DNA of 64,000 nt from Lawsonibacter faecis (GTDB taxonomy: Bacteria; Bacillota; Clostridia; Oscillospirales; Oscillospiraceae). The stretch is taken from NCBI RefSeq assembly GCF_014287675.1, contig NZ_JACOPQ010000009.1:111994-175993 (forward strand), written 5' to 3'. The notes beneath the pieces are model-generated. The model was given only the letters and a program-made list of their open reading frames with translations, searched no databases and was not told where the DNA came from. Every line of letters starts with the position of its first letter. Positions within the stretch are counted from its first letter, which is position 1. Below are positions 42,401-48,990 of this stretch, piece by piece. Position numbers and translations under genes: made by a program.

Positions 42401-42664
42401 CCCGGTTACCACAAAGCGGGGTCCCGCCCCGGCCAGCTCCCCGGCCCCGGGCAGCACGAACTCCCGCCGCAGGCGGTAGAGCCCGTCCTCCTCCCGCTCC
42501 AGCTTCCCGGCCAGCTCGGCGCGCCAGGCGGGGTGGGTGAAGTCACCGGTCCCCACCAGGCCGATGCCCTTCTTTCTGGCCCACAGGTCCAGGTACTCGC
42601 TCACGCACTCCCCGCTGGTGGCCCGCGAGTATTTGGAATGGATATGCAGATCGGCAATCATCAT
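39476..42664 (-). CDS. PHP endonuclease (EndoQ-like) fused to UvrD-type helicase
   Basis: 1062 residues. Residues 1 to about 400 are a PHP-family domain of the endonuclease Q type (ADLHIHSKYSRA, GTGDFTHPAW, PAHIWTPHFS, NSDAHSP), with a zinc-ribbon-like CHQCLTPAEA...CPVCGKR. Residues about 450-1062 are a superfamily 1A helicase: Walker A VAGPGTGKTKT, motif II LLVDEFQDGNPIQYE, GDPDQSIYSFRGA, and C-terminal VTLMTLHAAKGLEFPVVF. EndoQ cuts 5' of deaminated or abasic bases; the helicase could unwind from that nick, so this would be a one-protein repair module (inference). An ATG codon follows directly at 42661 as alternative start. Its own promoter lies at 42689-42717. Confidence 0.9.
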   Translation of the reverse strand: MMIADLHIHSKYSRATSGECVSEYLDLWARKKGIGLVGTGDFTHPAWRAELAGKLEREEDGLYRLRREFVLPGAGELAGAGPRFVVTGEISTIYKKDGKTRKVHSVIILPSLEAADELSRRLEAIGNIRSDGRPILGLDCRDLLEITLEACPEAVFIPAHIWTPHFSLFGAFSGFDRIEDCFGDLTGHVHALETGLSSDPPMNWRLSALDGYQLVSNSDAHSPAKLGREANLLEIPPEYAALKTALETGKGLEGTLEFFPEEGKYHFDGHRNCHQCLTPAEAAANGGKCPVCGKRLTIGVLHRVEELADRAEGYVPEGRKPFESLVPLPEVVAASTGGSAAGKKVGAIYEKLIRELGSEFHILREAPLEDIRHSAGPCVEEGIRRLRAGKVELSPGYDGEFGVVRLLDKAERGALNGQVSIFGAAEGPQRAAKRESGAAAASAPERAEKREAEPGILEGLNTEQYAAATAEDRAVAVVAGPGTGKTKTLVARAAWLIREKGVKPSEITAVTFTNRAAEEMRARLERELGGRKAVRGMTIGTFHAICLGELEDARVAGPWETAELAGEVLREQGLRSAPGTLLGEVSRRKNGLPGENDIPEEVCGRYDERLHSAGLLDFDDLLLEGLRRARGEKRQSRRFRHLLVDEFQDGNPIQYELALAWNRGGESLFVIGDPDQSIYSFRGADADCFARLGEAFPGLRQVRLVKNYRSTPEILACALPVIEKNPGADRALEPVRESGAAVRLLRTESPLSEGIFVAREIARQVGGVDMRSAGENRGEGTRSFDQFAVLCRTRRQLEALERCLRRDGIPCVTAGREDFLNDRLVRGALAFFQSLVRPADGAAVEAALRLAFSCPPDLAAGAAAVWRGTGGGAEARRLAAAEGYPQVGGLLQWLELTERFAPRAAREKPMHLLREFAQQMHWEGEALEGLLNTAVFHREMAPFLENLTLGREGDVLRGGGGSYEAGYVTLMTLHAAKGLEFPVVFLCGVNRGLIPYESERRKADRAEERRLFYVGMTRARDELLLLAGEDPSEFLADIPPARLELGEAHRRRERPAEQLSLF

Positions 42665-42688
42665 CGGCTCGTCCCCCTTTTCTCCACC

Positions 42689-42717
42689 AGTTTAGTGGTG
42701 ATTCCCCCTTTTTTCAA
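42689..42717 (-). promoter_or_regulatory. Promoter of the PHP-helicase gene
   Basis: On the minus strand: TTGAAA (42712-42717), 17-bp spacer, TAAACT (42689-42694). The -10 lies inside an inverted repeat CACCA-GTTTAG-TGGTG (42685-42700), a possible repressor site. Confidence 0.65.
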
Positions 42718-42746
42718 GTCCAATGATACTTATTTCTGGTAAAGGA

Positions 42747-42775
42747 TTGAAATTATACCGTATTTATTTTATGAT
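42747..42775 (+). promoter_or_regulatory. Promoter of the PAS protein gene
   Basis: TTGAAA at 42747-42752, 17-bp spacer, TATGAT at 42770-42775. Confidence 0.6.
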
Positions 42776-42853
42776 AATATCGAATGAGCAAGGGCTGCGG
42801 CCCGTTCGCTCTCCACCAATCAGGCCGCGCCGCCGGCCGGATAGGAGGCCGCT

Positions 42854-43669
42854 ATGGAAACGGTACACCCGGATTTCACCGCGCCGACGGACTTGGGCGC
42901 CCTGCCCTGCGGGTTTTGCCGCCTGCGCCCGGACGGCCCCGCCGCCCTCTGCCGGGCCAACGAGTCCTTCTTCGCGCTCTTCGGCTATACGCCTGGTGAG
43001 GCCGCCGACGCGGGCTTCACCTCCCTGGCTTTCGCCGTGACCCCTGCCGACTGGCCCATGGCACGCGCCGCCCTGTCGGACGGTCTGCGCGCCGGCGGCC
43101 CCTTCCAGTTCAGCTTCCGGGCGGCCCACCGCTCGGGCCTGACGCGCTGGGTACTCCTCCGGCTGCAGCCCGCGGGCGGCGGGGAATTTCTCGACGGCGC
43201 CGCCTTGGACGTCACCGACGAAAAGTCCGCCCCGCCCTCTCCGCCAGAAGACGGCGGCCATGCAGATCTGCTGCGCCGCCATCTCAATCTGGGCCGCCGG
43301 CTGGAGAGCGCCTGCTACCGCGCCATCATGGAGCTGTCCGGCCTCCTTCTGATGGAGGCCGACCTGGAGACCGGCGTCTACTACGCCTCTCCCGGCGCAG
43401 ACAGCTTTGCCTTCTATCCGAGGCTGGGCCGGGACGGAAACCACTATATGCTCACCCCCGAGCTGGTCCATCCCGAGGACTGGATTCTTGCGGAGGCCCT
43501 CTCGCAGACCGTCCGGCGGGGCGCCGCCAGCTCCCGGGCCTGCCTGCGCCTCTTGCTCACGGAGGGGGATTACCGGCGCTGCTACCTCGCCGTCAACGTC
43601 CTGCGGAACCCAGGCGGCTCCATCACCCGCTCGCTGGTCACCGTTCTGCCGGCGGACGCGGTCTCCTGA
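42854..43669 (+). CDS. PAS-domain protein without recognised output domain
   Basis: 271 residues, cytoplasmic. A first PAS fold is at about residues 10-120 (LCRANESFFALFGYTPGEA ... AALDVTDEK), and a second PAS-like fold at about 150-268 (MELSGLLLMEADLETGVYYASPG ... YRRCYLAVNVLRNPGG). No kinase, GGDEF, EAL or HTH motif follows before the stop. It sits 99 bases upstream of a PAS-GGDEF-GAF cyclase with the same orientation, so it may sense a signal for it or be a cut-down relative. The ATG follows TAGGAGG. Confidence 0.8.
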   Translation: METVHPDFTAPTDLGALPCGFCRLRPDGPAALCRANESFFALFGYTPGEAADAGFTSLAFAVTPADWPMARAALSDGLRAGGPFQFSFRAAHRSGLTRWVLLRLQPAGGGEFLDGAALDVTDEKSAPPSPPEDGGHADLLRRHLNLGRRLESACYRAIMELSGLLLMEADLETGVYYASPGADSFAFYPRLGRDGNHYMLTPELVHPEDWILAEALSQTVRRGAASSRACLRLLLTEGDYRRCYLAVNVLRNPGGSITRSLVTVLPADAVS

Positions 43670-43726
43670 CACGTTCCGACAGAAAACGAGACAAAAGAAC
43701 CCTTCTCGTTTTTCCCCGCTTCGTAC

Positions 43727-43732
43727 TACAAT
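43727..43732 (+). promoter_or_regulatory. Possible diguanylate cyclase promoter (-10)
   Basis: TACAAT at 43727-43732 with only a weak -35. An ACGAG / CTCGT inverted pair (43686-43709) lies upstream and may be a weak terminator or an operator. Confidence 0.4.
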
Positions 43733-43768
43733 GAGGAAAAGGCCCATCAAGAACGGGAGGCTTGGACA

Positions 43769-45682
43769 ATGAGACAGCTGGAGCAGGAGGTACTTCACAC
43801 TCTGGAGGCCCGTACCGCCCAGGAGCTGGAGTCGCTCTCCAACAATATCCCCGGCGGCGTCTACGCCTGCCGGAACGACGAGGACTATACCCTCACCTAC
43901 ATCAGCCCCGGCTTTCTCTCCCTGCTGGGGTATACCCGGGACGAGCTGCGCACCGAGGCCGACGATCTTCTCATCGTCCTGGTCCACCCGGACGACCGGG
44001 ACGGCCTGCGCCGCTCGGTCCGGGCGCAGCTTGCCGGCGGCTGCAGCACCACCGAGACCGAATACCGCCTCCTCCGGCGGGACGGCGCCGCCGTCTGGGT
44101 GCTGGACCGCTGCCGCCTGACCGTGGTGGGCGGGGAGGAGCGCTTCTACTCCATCGTACTGGATATCGACGAGCGCAAGCAGGCGGAGGAGGCGCTGAAG
44201 CTCACCCTGGAGCGCCACCGCATCATCATGGACCAGGCCACCGACGTGATTTTCGAGTGGGACATCCATGCCGACACCCTGGAGTACTCCCCCAACTGGC
44301 TCAAGAAATTCGGCTACCAGCCCACCACCGGCGCCATCAGCCGCCGCATTCCCTGTTCCGAGAACATCCATCCGGAGGACCGGTCTTCCTTTGTCCGCAT
44401 CATGGAGGACACCGCCGCCGGCGTTCCCTACTCGGAGGCTCAATTCCGCATCCGGGACGGCCAGGGCCGCTACCGCTGGTGCCGTATCCGGGCCACCACC
44501 CAGTTCGACCGGGATGAGAGGCCCATTAAAGCCGTGGGCGTCATCGTGGATATCGACGCGGAGAAGCGGCACGAACAGCAGCTTTTGGACATGGCGCAGC
44601 GGGATGCGCTGACGGGCCTGCTCAACAAGCGCGCGGCCCAGTCCATCATCGACGATCGACTCAAGCAGGGCGGCGTCTGTGCTCTGATGATCATCGACCT
44701 GGACCACTTCAAGCAGATCAACGACCACTTCGGTCACCTCTGCGGGGACACCGTCCTCTCCGACGTAGCCGCCCACCTGAAGAAGCGTTCCGACCCCGGC
44801 TGCGTTCTCTCCCGCATTGGTGGGGACGAATTTCTGGCCTTTCTCCCCTGCCTCTCCGGCCGGGAGGAGGCGGCCAGGAGGGCCGAGCAGCTGTTGCGCG
44901 TGCTCACCCTCATCCCCGTCCAGAAGGGCGGCTGCGCCACCCTCTCCTGCAGCGTGGGCGTGGCCGTTGGGCCGGAGGACGGGGACGACTACCTCTCCCT
45001 CTGCCGCTGCGCGGACCACGCGCTCTATACCGTCAAAAACAGCGGCCGCGGCAGCTATGCCCTCTACCAGCCCGGCCCCCGGCCCGCGTCCTTCTCCCCC
45101 GACCTGTCCCTCTCCGCAGTCAGCGGCCGCATCGACTCCGGGGATCTGGACTACACGCTGGCCCAGTACGCCTTCCGGATGCTCTACAGCTCTCTGGACG
45201 TAATCACCGCCATCCCCCAGATGCTGGAGATCGTGGGCCGGTCCTGCGACGTGAGCCGGGTCTATATCTTTGAAAACTGCGGGGACGGTTCCCTGTGCAC
45301 CAATACCTTTGAGTGGTGCGGCGACGGGGTCTCGCCGGAGATCCACAACCTCCAAAGCCGCCCTTACTGCGGCGGCTTCGGCGATTACCGGGATTATTTC
45401 GACGCCGACGGCGTTTTCTGCTGTCAGGATATCCGCGCCCTCCACCCCGAGCTGTACGCGGGCCTCGCCGCTCAGGGGATCGAGTCCCTCCTCCAGTGCG
45501 CAATTCAGGACGACGGCCGCTTCCTCGGCTTCGTGGGGTTTGATGAGTGCCGCGCCAGCCGCCGCTGGACCCGGGAGCAGATCTCCTCCCTCTCCCTGGT
45601 CTCCAACGTGCTCTCCACCTTCCTGCTGAAGCAGCGACTCAAGGAGCGCCTGGCCCGTCTGGAGGGCCGTAGGCCCACCTGA
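43769..45682 (+). CDS. Diguanylate cyclase, PAS-PAS-GGDEF-GAF
   Basis: 637 residues, soluble. Two PAS domains (about residues 20-140 and 150-270) precede the GGDEF domain (about 275-430), which has DALTGLLNKRAAQ and an intact catalytic RIGGDEF (GGDEF at 351-355). A GAF domain follows (about 465-620; DVSRVYIFENC ... CCQDIRALHPEL). It would make cyclic di-GMP from two GTP. No RxxD inhibitory site is obvious just before GGDEF. The GAF domain is C-terminal, less usual than an N-terminal sensor. The ATG follows GGGAGG. The bidirectional terminator at 45711 ends it. Confidence 0.93.
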   Translation: MRQLEQEVLHTLEARTAQELESLSNNIPGGVYACRNDEDYTLTYISPGFLSLLGYTRDELRTEADDLLIVLVHPDDRDGLRRSVRAQLAGGCSTTETEYRLLRRDGAAVWVLDRCRLTVVGGEERFYSIVLDIDERKQAEEALKLTLERHRIIMDQATDVIFEWDIHADTLEYSPNWLKKFGYQPTTGAISRRIPCSENIHPEDRSSFVRIMEDTAAGVPYSEAQFRIRDGQGRYRWCRIRATTQFDRDERPIKAVGVIVDIDAEKRHEQQLLDMAQRDALTGLLNKRAAQSIIDDRLKQGGVCALMIIDLDHFKQINDHFGHLCGDTVLSDVAAHLKKRSDPGCVLSRIGGDEFLAFLPCLSGREEAARRAEQLLRVLTLIPVQKGGCATLSCSVGVAVGPEDGDDYLSLCRCADHALYTVKNSGRGSYALYQPGPRPASFSPDLSLSAVSGRIDSGDLDYTLAQYAFRMLYSSLDVITAIPQMLEIVGRSCDVSRVYIFENCGDGSLCTNTFEWCGDGVSPEIHNLQSRPYCGGFGDYRDYFDADGVFCCQDIRALHPELYAGLAAQGIESLLQCAIQDDGRFLGFVGFDECRASRRWTREQISSLSLVSNVLSTFLLKQRLKERLARLEGRRPT

Positions 45683-45710
45683 AAGGGGCCGTTGCAGAAT
45701 CGGCCGACAA

Positions 45711-45754
45711 AAAGCACGTCCCTGCGGTCCTGCCCGCAGGGACGTGCTTTTTTT
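45711..45754. terminator. Bidirectional terminator, cyclase / DtxR-family regulator
   Basis: A 17-bp stem (AAAGCACGTCCCTGCGG / CCGCAGGGACGTGCTTT) followed by T runs on both strands. Confidence 0.9.
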
Positions 45755-45784
45755 GTATATTCCGCTTGATAGCAACCGATCCCT

Positions 45785-46153
45785 TCAAATTTCCCGGGAG
45801 ATATGAGCCTTGATTTTCTGGAACGTCTCCTCCGATACGTCGTGCTCGATGCGGCAGGCGTCCTCCGCCGCCGTCTCCGGCGAGACGCCCAGGGCAATCA
45901 GCCATTTGGTCATGAGCGTGTGCCGCTCGTAGATGCGCTTGGCAATTTCGCTGCCCGCGTCGGTTAGATCGATAAGGCCGTCTTTGTCGGTGGTAATGTA
46001 GCCGCCCTCCCGGAGCAGGCTCATGGCGCGGCTGACGCTGGGCTTGGAGAACTCCATGCGGTGGACGATATCGATGGCCCGCACAGTCCCCTTCTCCTCC
46101 TTGAGCATGAGGATGGTCTCCAGATAGTTTTCCGCCGATTCCTGTATTTTCAT
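45785..46153 (-). CDS. DtxR/MntR-family metal-dependent repressor
   Basis: 122 residues, the short MntR-like form without a C-terminal SH3 domain. The N-terminal winged helix (ESAENYLETILMLKEEKGTVRAIDIVHRMEFSKPSVSRAMSLLREGGYI) is followed by a metal-binding dimerisation domain (ERHTLMTKWLIALGV ... EDACRIEHDVSEETF) with His and Glu ligands in the usual places. It represses manganese or iron uptake genes when metal is high. No transporter is adjacent, so targets are elsewhere. The promoter is at 46184-46212; I cannot see a clear palindromic metal box there. Confidence 0.92.
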   Translation of the reverse strand: MKIQESAENYLETILMLKEEKGTVRAIDIVHRMEFSKPSVSRAMSLLREGGYITTDKDGLIDLTDAGSEIAKRIYERHTLMTKWLIALGVSPETAAEDACRIEHDVSEETFQKIKAHISREI

Positions 46154-46183
46154 GGTCTACCTCCGGCCGATTCATTTTGTCCT

Positions 46184-46212
46184 ATTCTACCATAGCCAGG
46201 GCCGGAAGACAA
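46184..46212 (-). promoter_or_regulatory. Promoter of the DtxR-family gene
   Basis: On the minus strand: TTGTCT (46207-46212), 17-bp spacer, TAGAAT (46184-46189). Confidence 0.6.
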
Positions 46213-46293
46213 GTCCAAGCGGCCCCGCCAAACCGTGTCCCCGCGCCGCAGGAGCCGCCCCTGCGGCCGCCCGTCCTCCTGTCCCGCTCAGGC

Positions 46294-46534
46294 TGGCAAA
46301 ACCCTCTCCGAAGAGCAAGCCTCGCAGAGTTCCGTCGTCCGCAGGCGACGGAATAAAGTTAAGAGCCGTCATTCCCGGGGATATACGCCTCAGAAATGAC
46401 AATTCCCATGACGGACGGGGCGACTATTTTTCAAAAAATAGAGCCCCGTCCGTCATGCAGCCTTCTGTCAAGGAAGCCCGGAGGGACTTTTTTGACAAGA
46501 GAGCGGGGCCGCCGGTAGGCTGCCCCGCTCTCTT
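46294..46534 (-). repeat. Composite intergenic hairpin element, copy B (full length)
   Basis: Read on the minus strand from 46534 it has the same series as copy A: a terminator stem AAGAGAGCGGGGC / GCCCCGCTCTCTT; a second hairpin around CTTGACAGAAGG; CATGACGGACGGGGC / GCCCCGTCCGTCATG; GTCATTTCTGAGG ... GAATGAC; TTCCGTCGCC / GGCGACGGAA; and the tail CTCTGCGAGGCTTGCTCT. It begins 22 bases after the stop of the minus-strand stalk gene. Stem bases differ from copy A in compensating ways. Confidence 0.85.
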
Positions 46535-46556
46535 GTCATTGCTCAACGCCCAACTG

Positions 46557-48158
46557 TCAGTCGTCAATCCCCAGCCTGTGCTCGAGATAGTCCTCCATAT
46601 CCTCCAGCTTGTCGTCCACCTTGTCCAGGCTGTTCTCCAGGGCGCGGTACTGGCTCTTGGAGAGCTCGCCCTTCTTGTAGGAGTGCTCAATGGCGTCCTC
46701 CAGGTCATCGGTCTCGTCATCCAGGGCGTCTATTTTGTTGAAAATGGCCTTGTGCTGCTGCTTGTTGCTGTGTCCGTTGTTGGCCGGCTTGTATCCCTCC
46801 ACGTCCTTCCACAGCTTGTCGGCCCGGCCGTCCAGGTCGCTGATCTTGGCCGCATATCGGTCGTAGACGGTCTTGTTCCCCTCATCGGGCTTGGGGTCGG
46901 GCTGCTCCTCCTCGCCCTGGAAAATCTTCTGCTCCAGGCTGGCGCGGGCGTCCTTCAGGCTCACGTCCACGTCCCCGGCCCGCTGGGAGAGTGCGTTGTA
47001 CTCGGAATAGGTCAGGCGGCCCTGGCGCAGGTCGTCGTTGATGACGCCGTACCGGGCGGACACGTCCTTGGCGAGGGCGGAGAGCTTCTCATCCATGTCG
47101 AAATACTGCTTAATCCTGCCAGCGTAGTCTCCGGCCGCTTTCAGCTCTGCTATCTCGGTCTTGAGGGCGCTCATACGGCGCTCCAGATCCTTGAGGGCGG
47201 CGGCGGACTGCTCATAGGCGGTGCGGCGGTCGGAGTCGTCGGCGATGGTCTTCTTCTCCAGGGCGGCCTGGGCGTCCTTCAGCCGCACGTCCAGGCTGCC
47301 CGCCCGGGCGCTGAGGGTGTTGTAATCGTCGTAGCTCAGCCGCTGCTGGCGTAGGTCCTCGTTGATAATCTCGGCCCGCGCGGCCACGTCCCTGCTGTGC
47401 GCGGAGAGCTTCTCGGACAGCTCCTGGTACTGCTTCACCCGTCCGGCGTAGTCGGATGCGGGGGACAGGCTCTTGACGGCCTTCTCCAGCTCGGCGGTGC
47501 GGCTCTCCAGGGTCTTCAAGGCGCTGTCCGACTCCTGGTAGGCGGTGAGCCTGCCGGAGTCGTCGGCGATGGTCTTCTTCTCCAGGGCGGCCTGGGCGTC
47601 CTTCAGCCGCACGTCCACAGCCCCGGTCCGGTCCTGCATGGCGTTGAAGGCCTTGTAGTCGATGGCGCCGGAGCGGAAGTCCTCCTGGTTCTTCTCCACC
47701 AGGGCCTCCAGGCTGGAGCGGACAGATTCCAGCTTCACCATCTGGGCGGCGTACTGCTTGGCCCGCTCGGTGTAGGTGCCCGCCGCCTTCAGGCTTGTGA
47801 TGTCCTGCTCGGCGGCGGTCATGGCCTTCTCCACCGCGCCGATGGTGGCGTACTGCTCCACGGTCTCCCAGGTCTTCTCCGTGAGGATGACGGTCTGGGT
47901 AGCGCTGTCCCACGCCACGTTCTGGCCCAGAATCTCACCCAGGGCGCGGACGGGCAGGTAGGTGGTGCCGTTGTAGCTGATGGGGTAGACGATGTTGCCC
48001 TTCTGGTCCAGCATGGTCCGGGCCTCGCCGTCTACCTGGACGGTCATGTCCGGCCGCAAGTCGGCGGTAATTTTCTGCACGGTGGTGGCGGCCACTGCGC
48101 CGACGGCCAGAGCGCCGGTGAGTGCCAGTGCGGTGACGGCGGTTCTCATGCGTTTCAT
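46557..48158 (-). CDS. Secreted stalk-domain (copper amine oxidase N-like) coiled-coil repeat protein
   Basis: 533 residues. A signal peptide (ALALTGALAVGAVAA) is followed by a stalk/CuAO-N-like domain (about 30-90: PDMTVQVDGEARTMLD ... YLPVRALGEILGQNVAWDSATQTVIL). After that come three degenerate coiled-coil repeats of about 110 residues, each with DVRLKDAQAALEKKTIADDS or a close variant, and a charged C-terminal coiled coil. The protein is probably cell-surface or secreted. No enzymatic domain is seen. DNA for the repeat core is identical over more than 60 bases in two repeats (47228-47290 and 47568-47630), indicating recent duplication or gene conversion. The ATG at 48158 has GGAGG before it. 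Confidence 0.85.
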   Translation of the reverse strand: MKRMRTAVTALALTGALAVGAVAATTVQKITADLRPDMTVQVDGEARTMLDQKGNIVYPISYNGTTYLPVRALGEILGQNVAWDSATQTVILTEKTWETVEQYATIGAVEKAMTAAEQDITSLKAAGTYTERAKQYAAQMVKLESVRSSLEALVEKNQEDFRSGAIDYKAFNAMQDRTGAVDVRLKDAQAALEKKTIADDSGRLTAYQESDSALKTLESRTAELEKAVKSLSPASDYAGRVKQYQELSEKLSAHSRDVAARAEIINEDLRQQRLSYDDYNTLSARAGSLDVRLKDAQAALEKKTIADDSDRRTAYEQSAAALKDLERRMSALKTEIAELKAAGDYAGRIKQYFDMDEKLSALAKDVSARYGVINDDLRQGRLTYSEYNALSQRAGDVDVSLKDARASLEQKIFQGEEEQPDPKPDEGNKTVYDRYAAKISDLDGRADKLWKDVEGYKPANNGHSNKQQHKAIFNKIDALDDETDDLEDAIEHSYKKGELSKSQYRALENSLDKVDDKLEDMEDYLEHRLGIDD

Positions 48159-48258
48159 ATCAATACCTCCATTTTTATTCGGCGCGCCAGCGCCTGTTTG
48201 GGTAGCGGTTGATTCGTTTTGCCCTTTCACCACAATAACGGGCCGCGCGGCCTGTTTA

Positions 48259-48307
48259 TTTCAGGTTGCTGAAAAATATTTCAGATTTTTCTCAGAAACT
48301 TTTTCAG
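48259..48307. promoter_or_regulatory. Phased TTTCAG / CTGAAA motif cluster upstream of the stalk gene
   Basis: TTTCAG at 48259, CTGAAA at 48269, TTTCAG at 48279, a variant TCTCAG near 48289 and TTTCAG at 48302. The first four lie one helical turn apart, with CTGAAA-AATA-TTTCAG forming a 16-base palindrome. They lie between divergent genes and are likely a binding array for a regulator. Confidence 0.4.
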
Positions 48308-48345
48308 TTTAGCTTCAAAACTATTTATTTTCTCTCTTCTTGACA

Positions 48346-48374
48346 TTGACATTTCCGCTTTTTTCCTCTATCCT
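48346..48374 (+). promoter_or_regulatory. ridA promoter
   Basis: TTGACA at 48346-48351 (a second, tandem TTGACA at 48340-48345), 17-bp spacer, TATCCT at 48369-48374. It lies 54 bases before the ATG. Confidence 0.6.
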
Positions 48375-48428
48375 GTAAGGGAATAGCCAAGCCTGATTCC
48401 TTATTTTATATGTAGGAGGAAAATACCC

Positions 48429-48809
48429 ATGAACGAGATCATCAGCACCACCGGCGCACCCGGCGCCATCGGCCCCTACTCCCAGGCTGTGAAGGCCGGC
48501 GGCTTTCTCTATGTCTCCGGTCAGCTCCCCCTCGATCCGGCCACCGGCGCCTTTGCCGGGGACGATATCGCCAGCCAGACCCGCCAGTCCCTCACCAACA
48601 TCAAGGCCATCGTGGACGCCGCCGGCATGACCCTCACCGACGTGGTCCGCGTGGGCGTGTTCCTGAAGGATATGAACGACTTCGCCGCGATGAACGCCGT
48701 GTACGGCGAGTTCTTCACCGAGAACTGCCCCGCCCGCGCCGCCGTCGAGGTGGCCCGCCTGCCCAAGGACGCCCTCGTGGAGATTGAGTGCGTGGCCCAC
48801 AAGGCCTGA
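48429..48809 (+). CDS. ridA: RidA, reactive intermediate (enamine/imine) deaminase
   Basis: 126 residues, Rid/YjgF family, a trimeric cytoplasmic enzyme that hydrolyses 2-aminoacrylate and related enamines to 2-ketoacids. It has the family start GAPGAIGPYSQAVKAGGFLYVSGQLPLDP, and the conserved catalytic Arg in CPARAAVEVARLPKDALVEIE. The ATG has TAGGAGGA at good spacing. The next gene encodes an L-cysteine desulfidase, whose reaction passes through 2-aminoacrylate, so the pairing makes chemical sense. A terminator at 48943-48971 separates the two, so they may be only partly co-transcribed. Confidence 0.95.
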   Translation: MNEIISTTGAPGAIGPYSQAVKAGGFLYVSGQLPLDPATGAFAGDDIASQTRQSLTNIKAIVDAAGMTLTDVVRVGVFLKDMNDFAAMNAVYGEFFTENCPARAAVEVARLPKDALVEIECVAHKA

Positions 48810-48942
48810 TGTTCGCTGCCCTGCAATCAAAGCGCGCACCCCTTCCGGCGGGTCGACGCGCATAAAAACAGCTAAGACGCTGTTTTTTACCGCGACAGGA
48901 AGGGACGGCGGGGAACTCCCCGCCCTGCTCCGTTCGGTGTGG

Positions 48943-48971
48943 GGCGGCCCCTCGGGGCCGCCGTTCTTTTT
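48943..48971 (+). terminator. Terminator between ridA and the cysteine desulfidase gene
   Basis: GGCGGCCCC / GGGGCCGCC with a 2-base loop, then TTCTTTTT. It lies 20 bases before the next ATG, so it could also attenuate that gene. The stretch 48810-48942 holds no gene. Confidence 0.75.
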
Positions 48972-48990
48972 GTCCAAGGAGTGAATTAAA

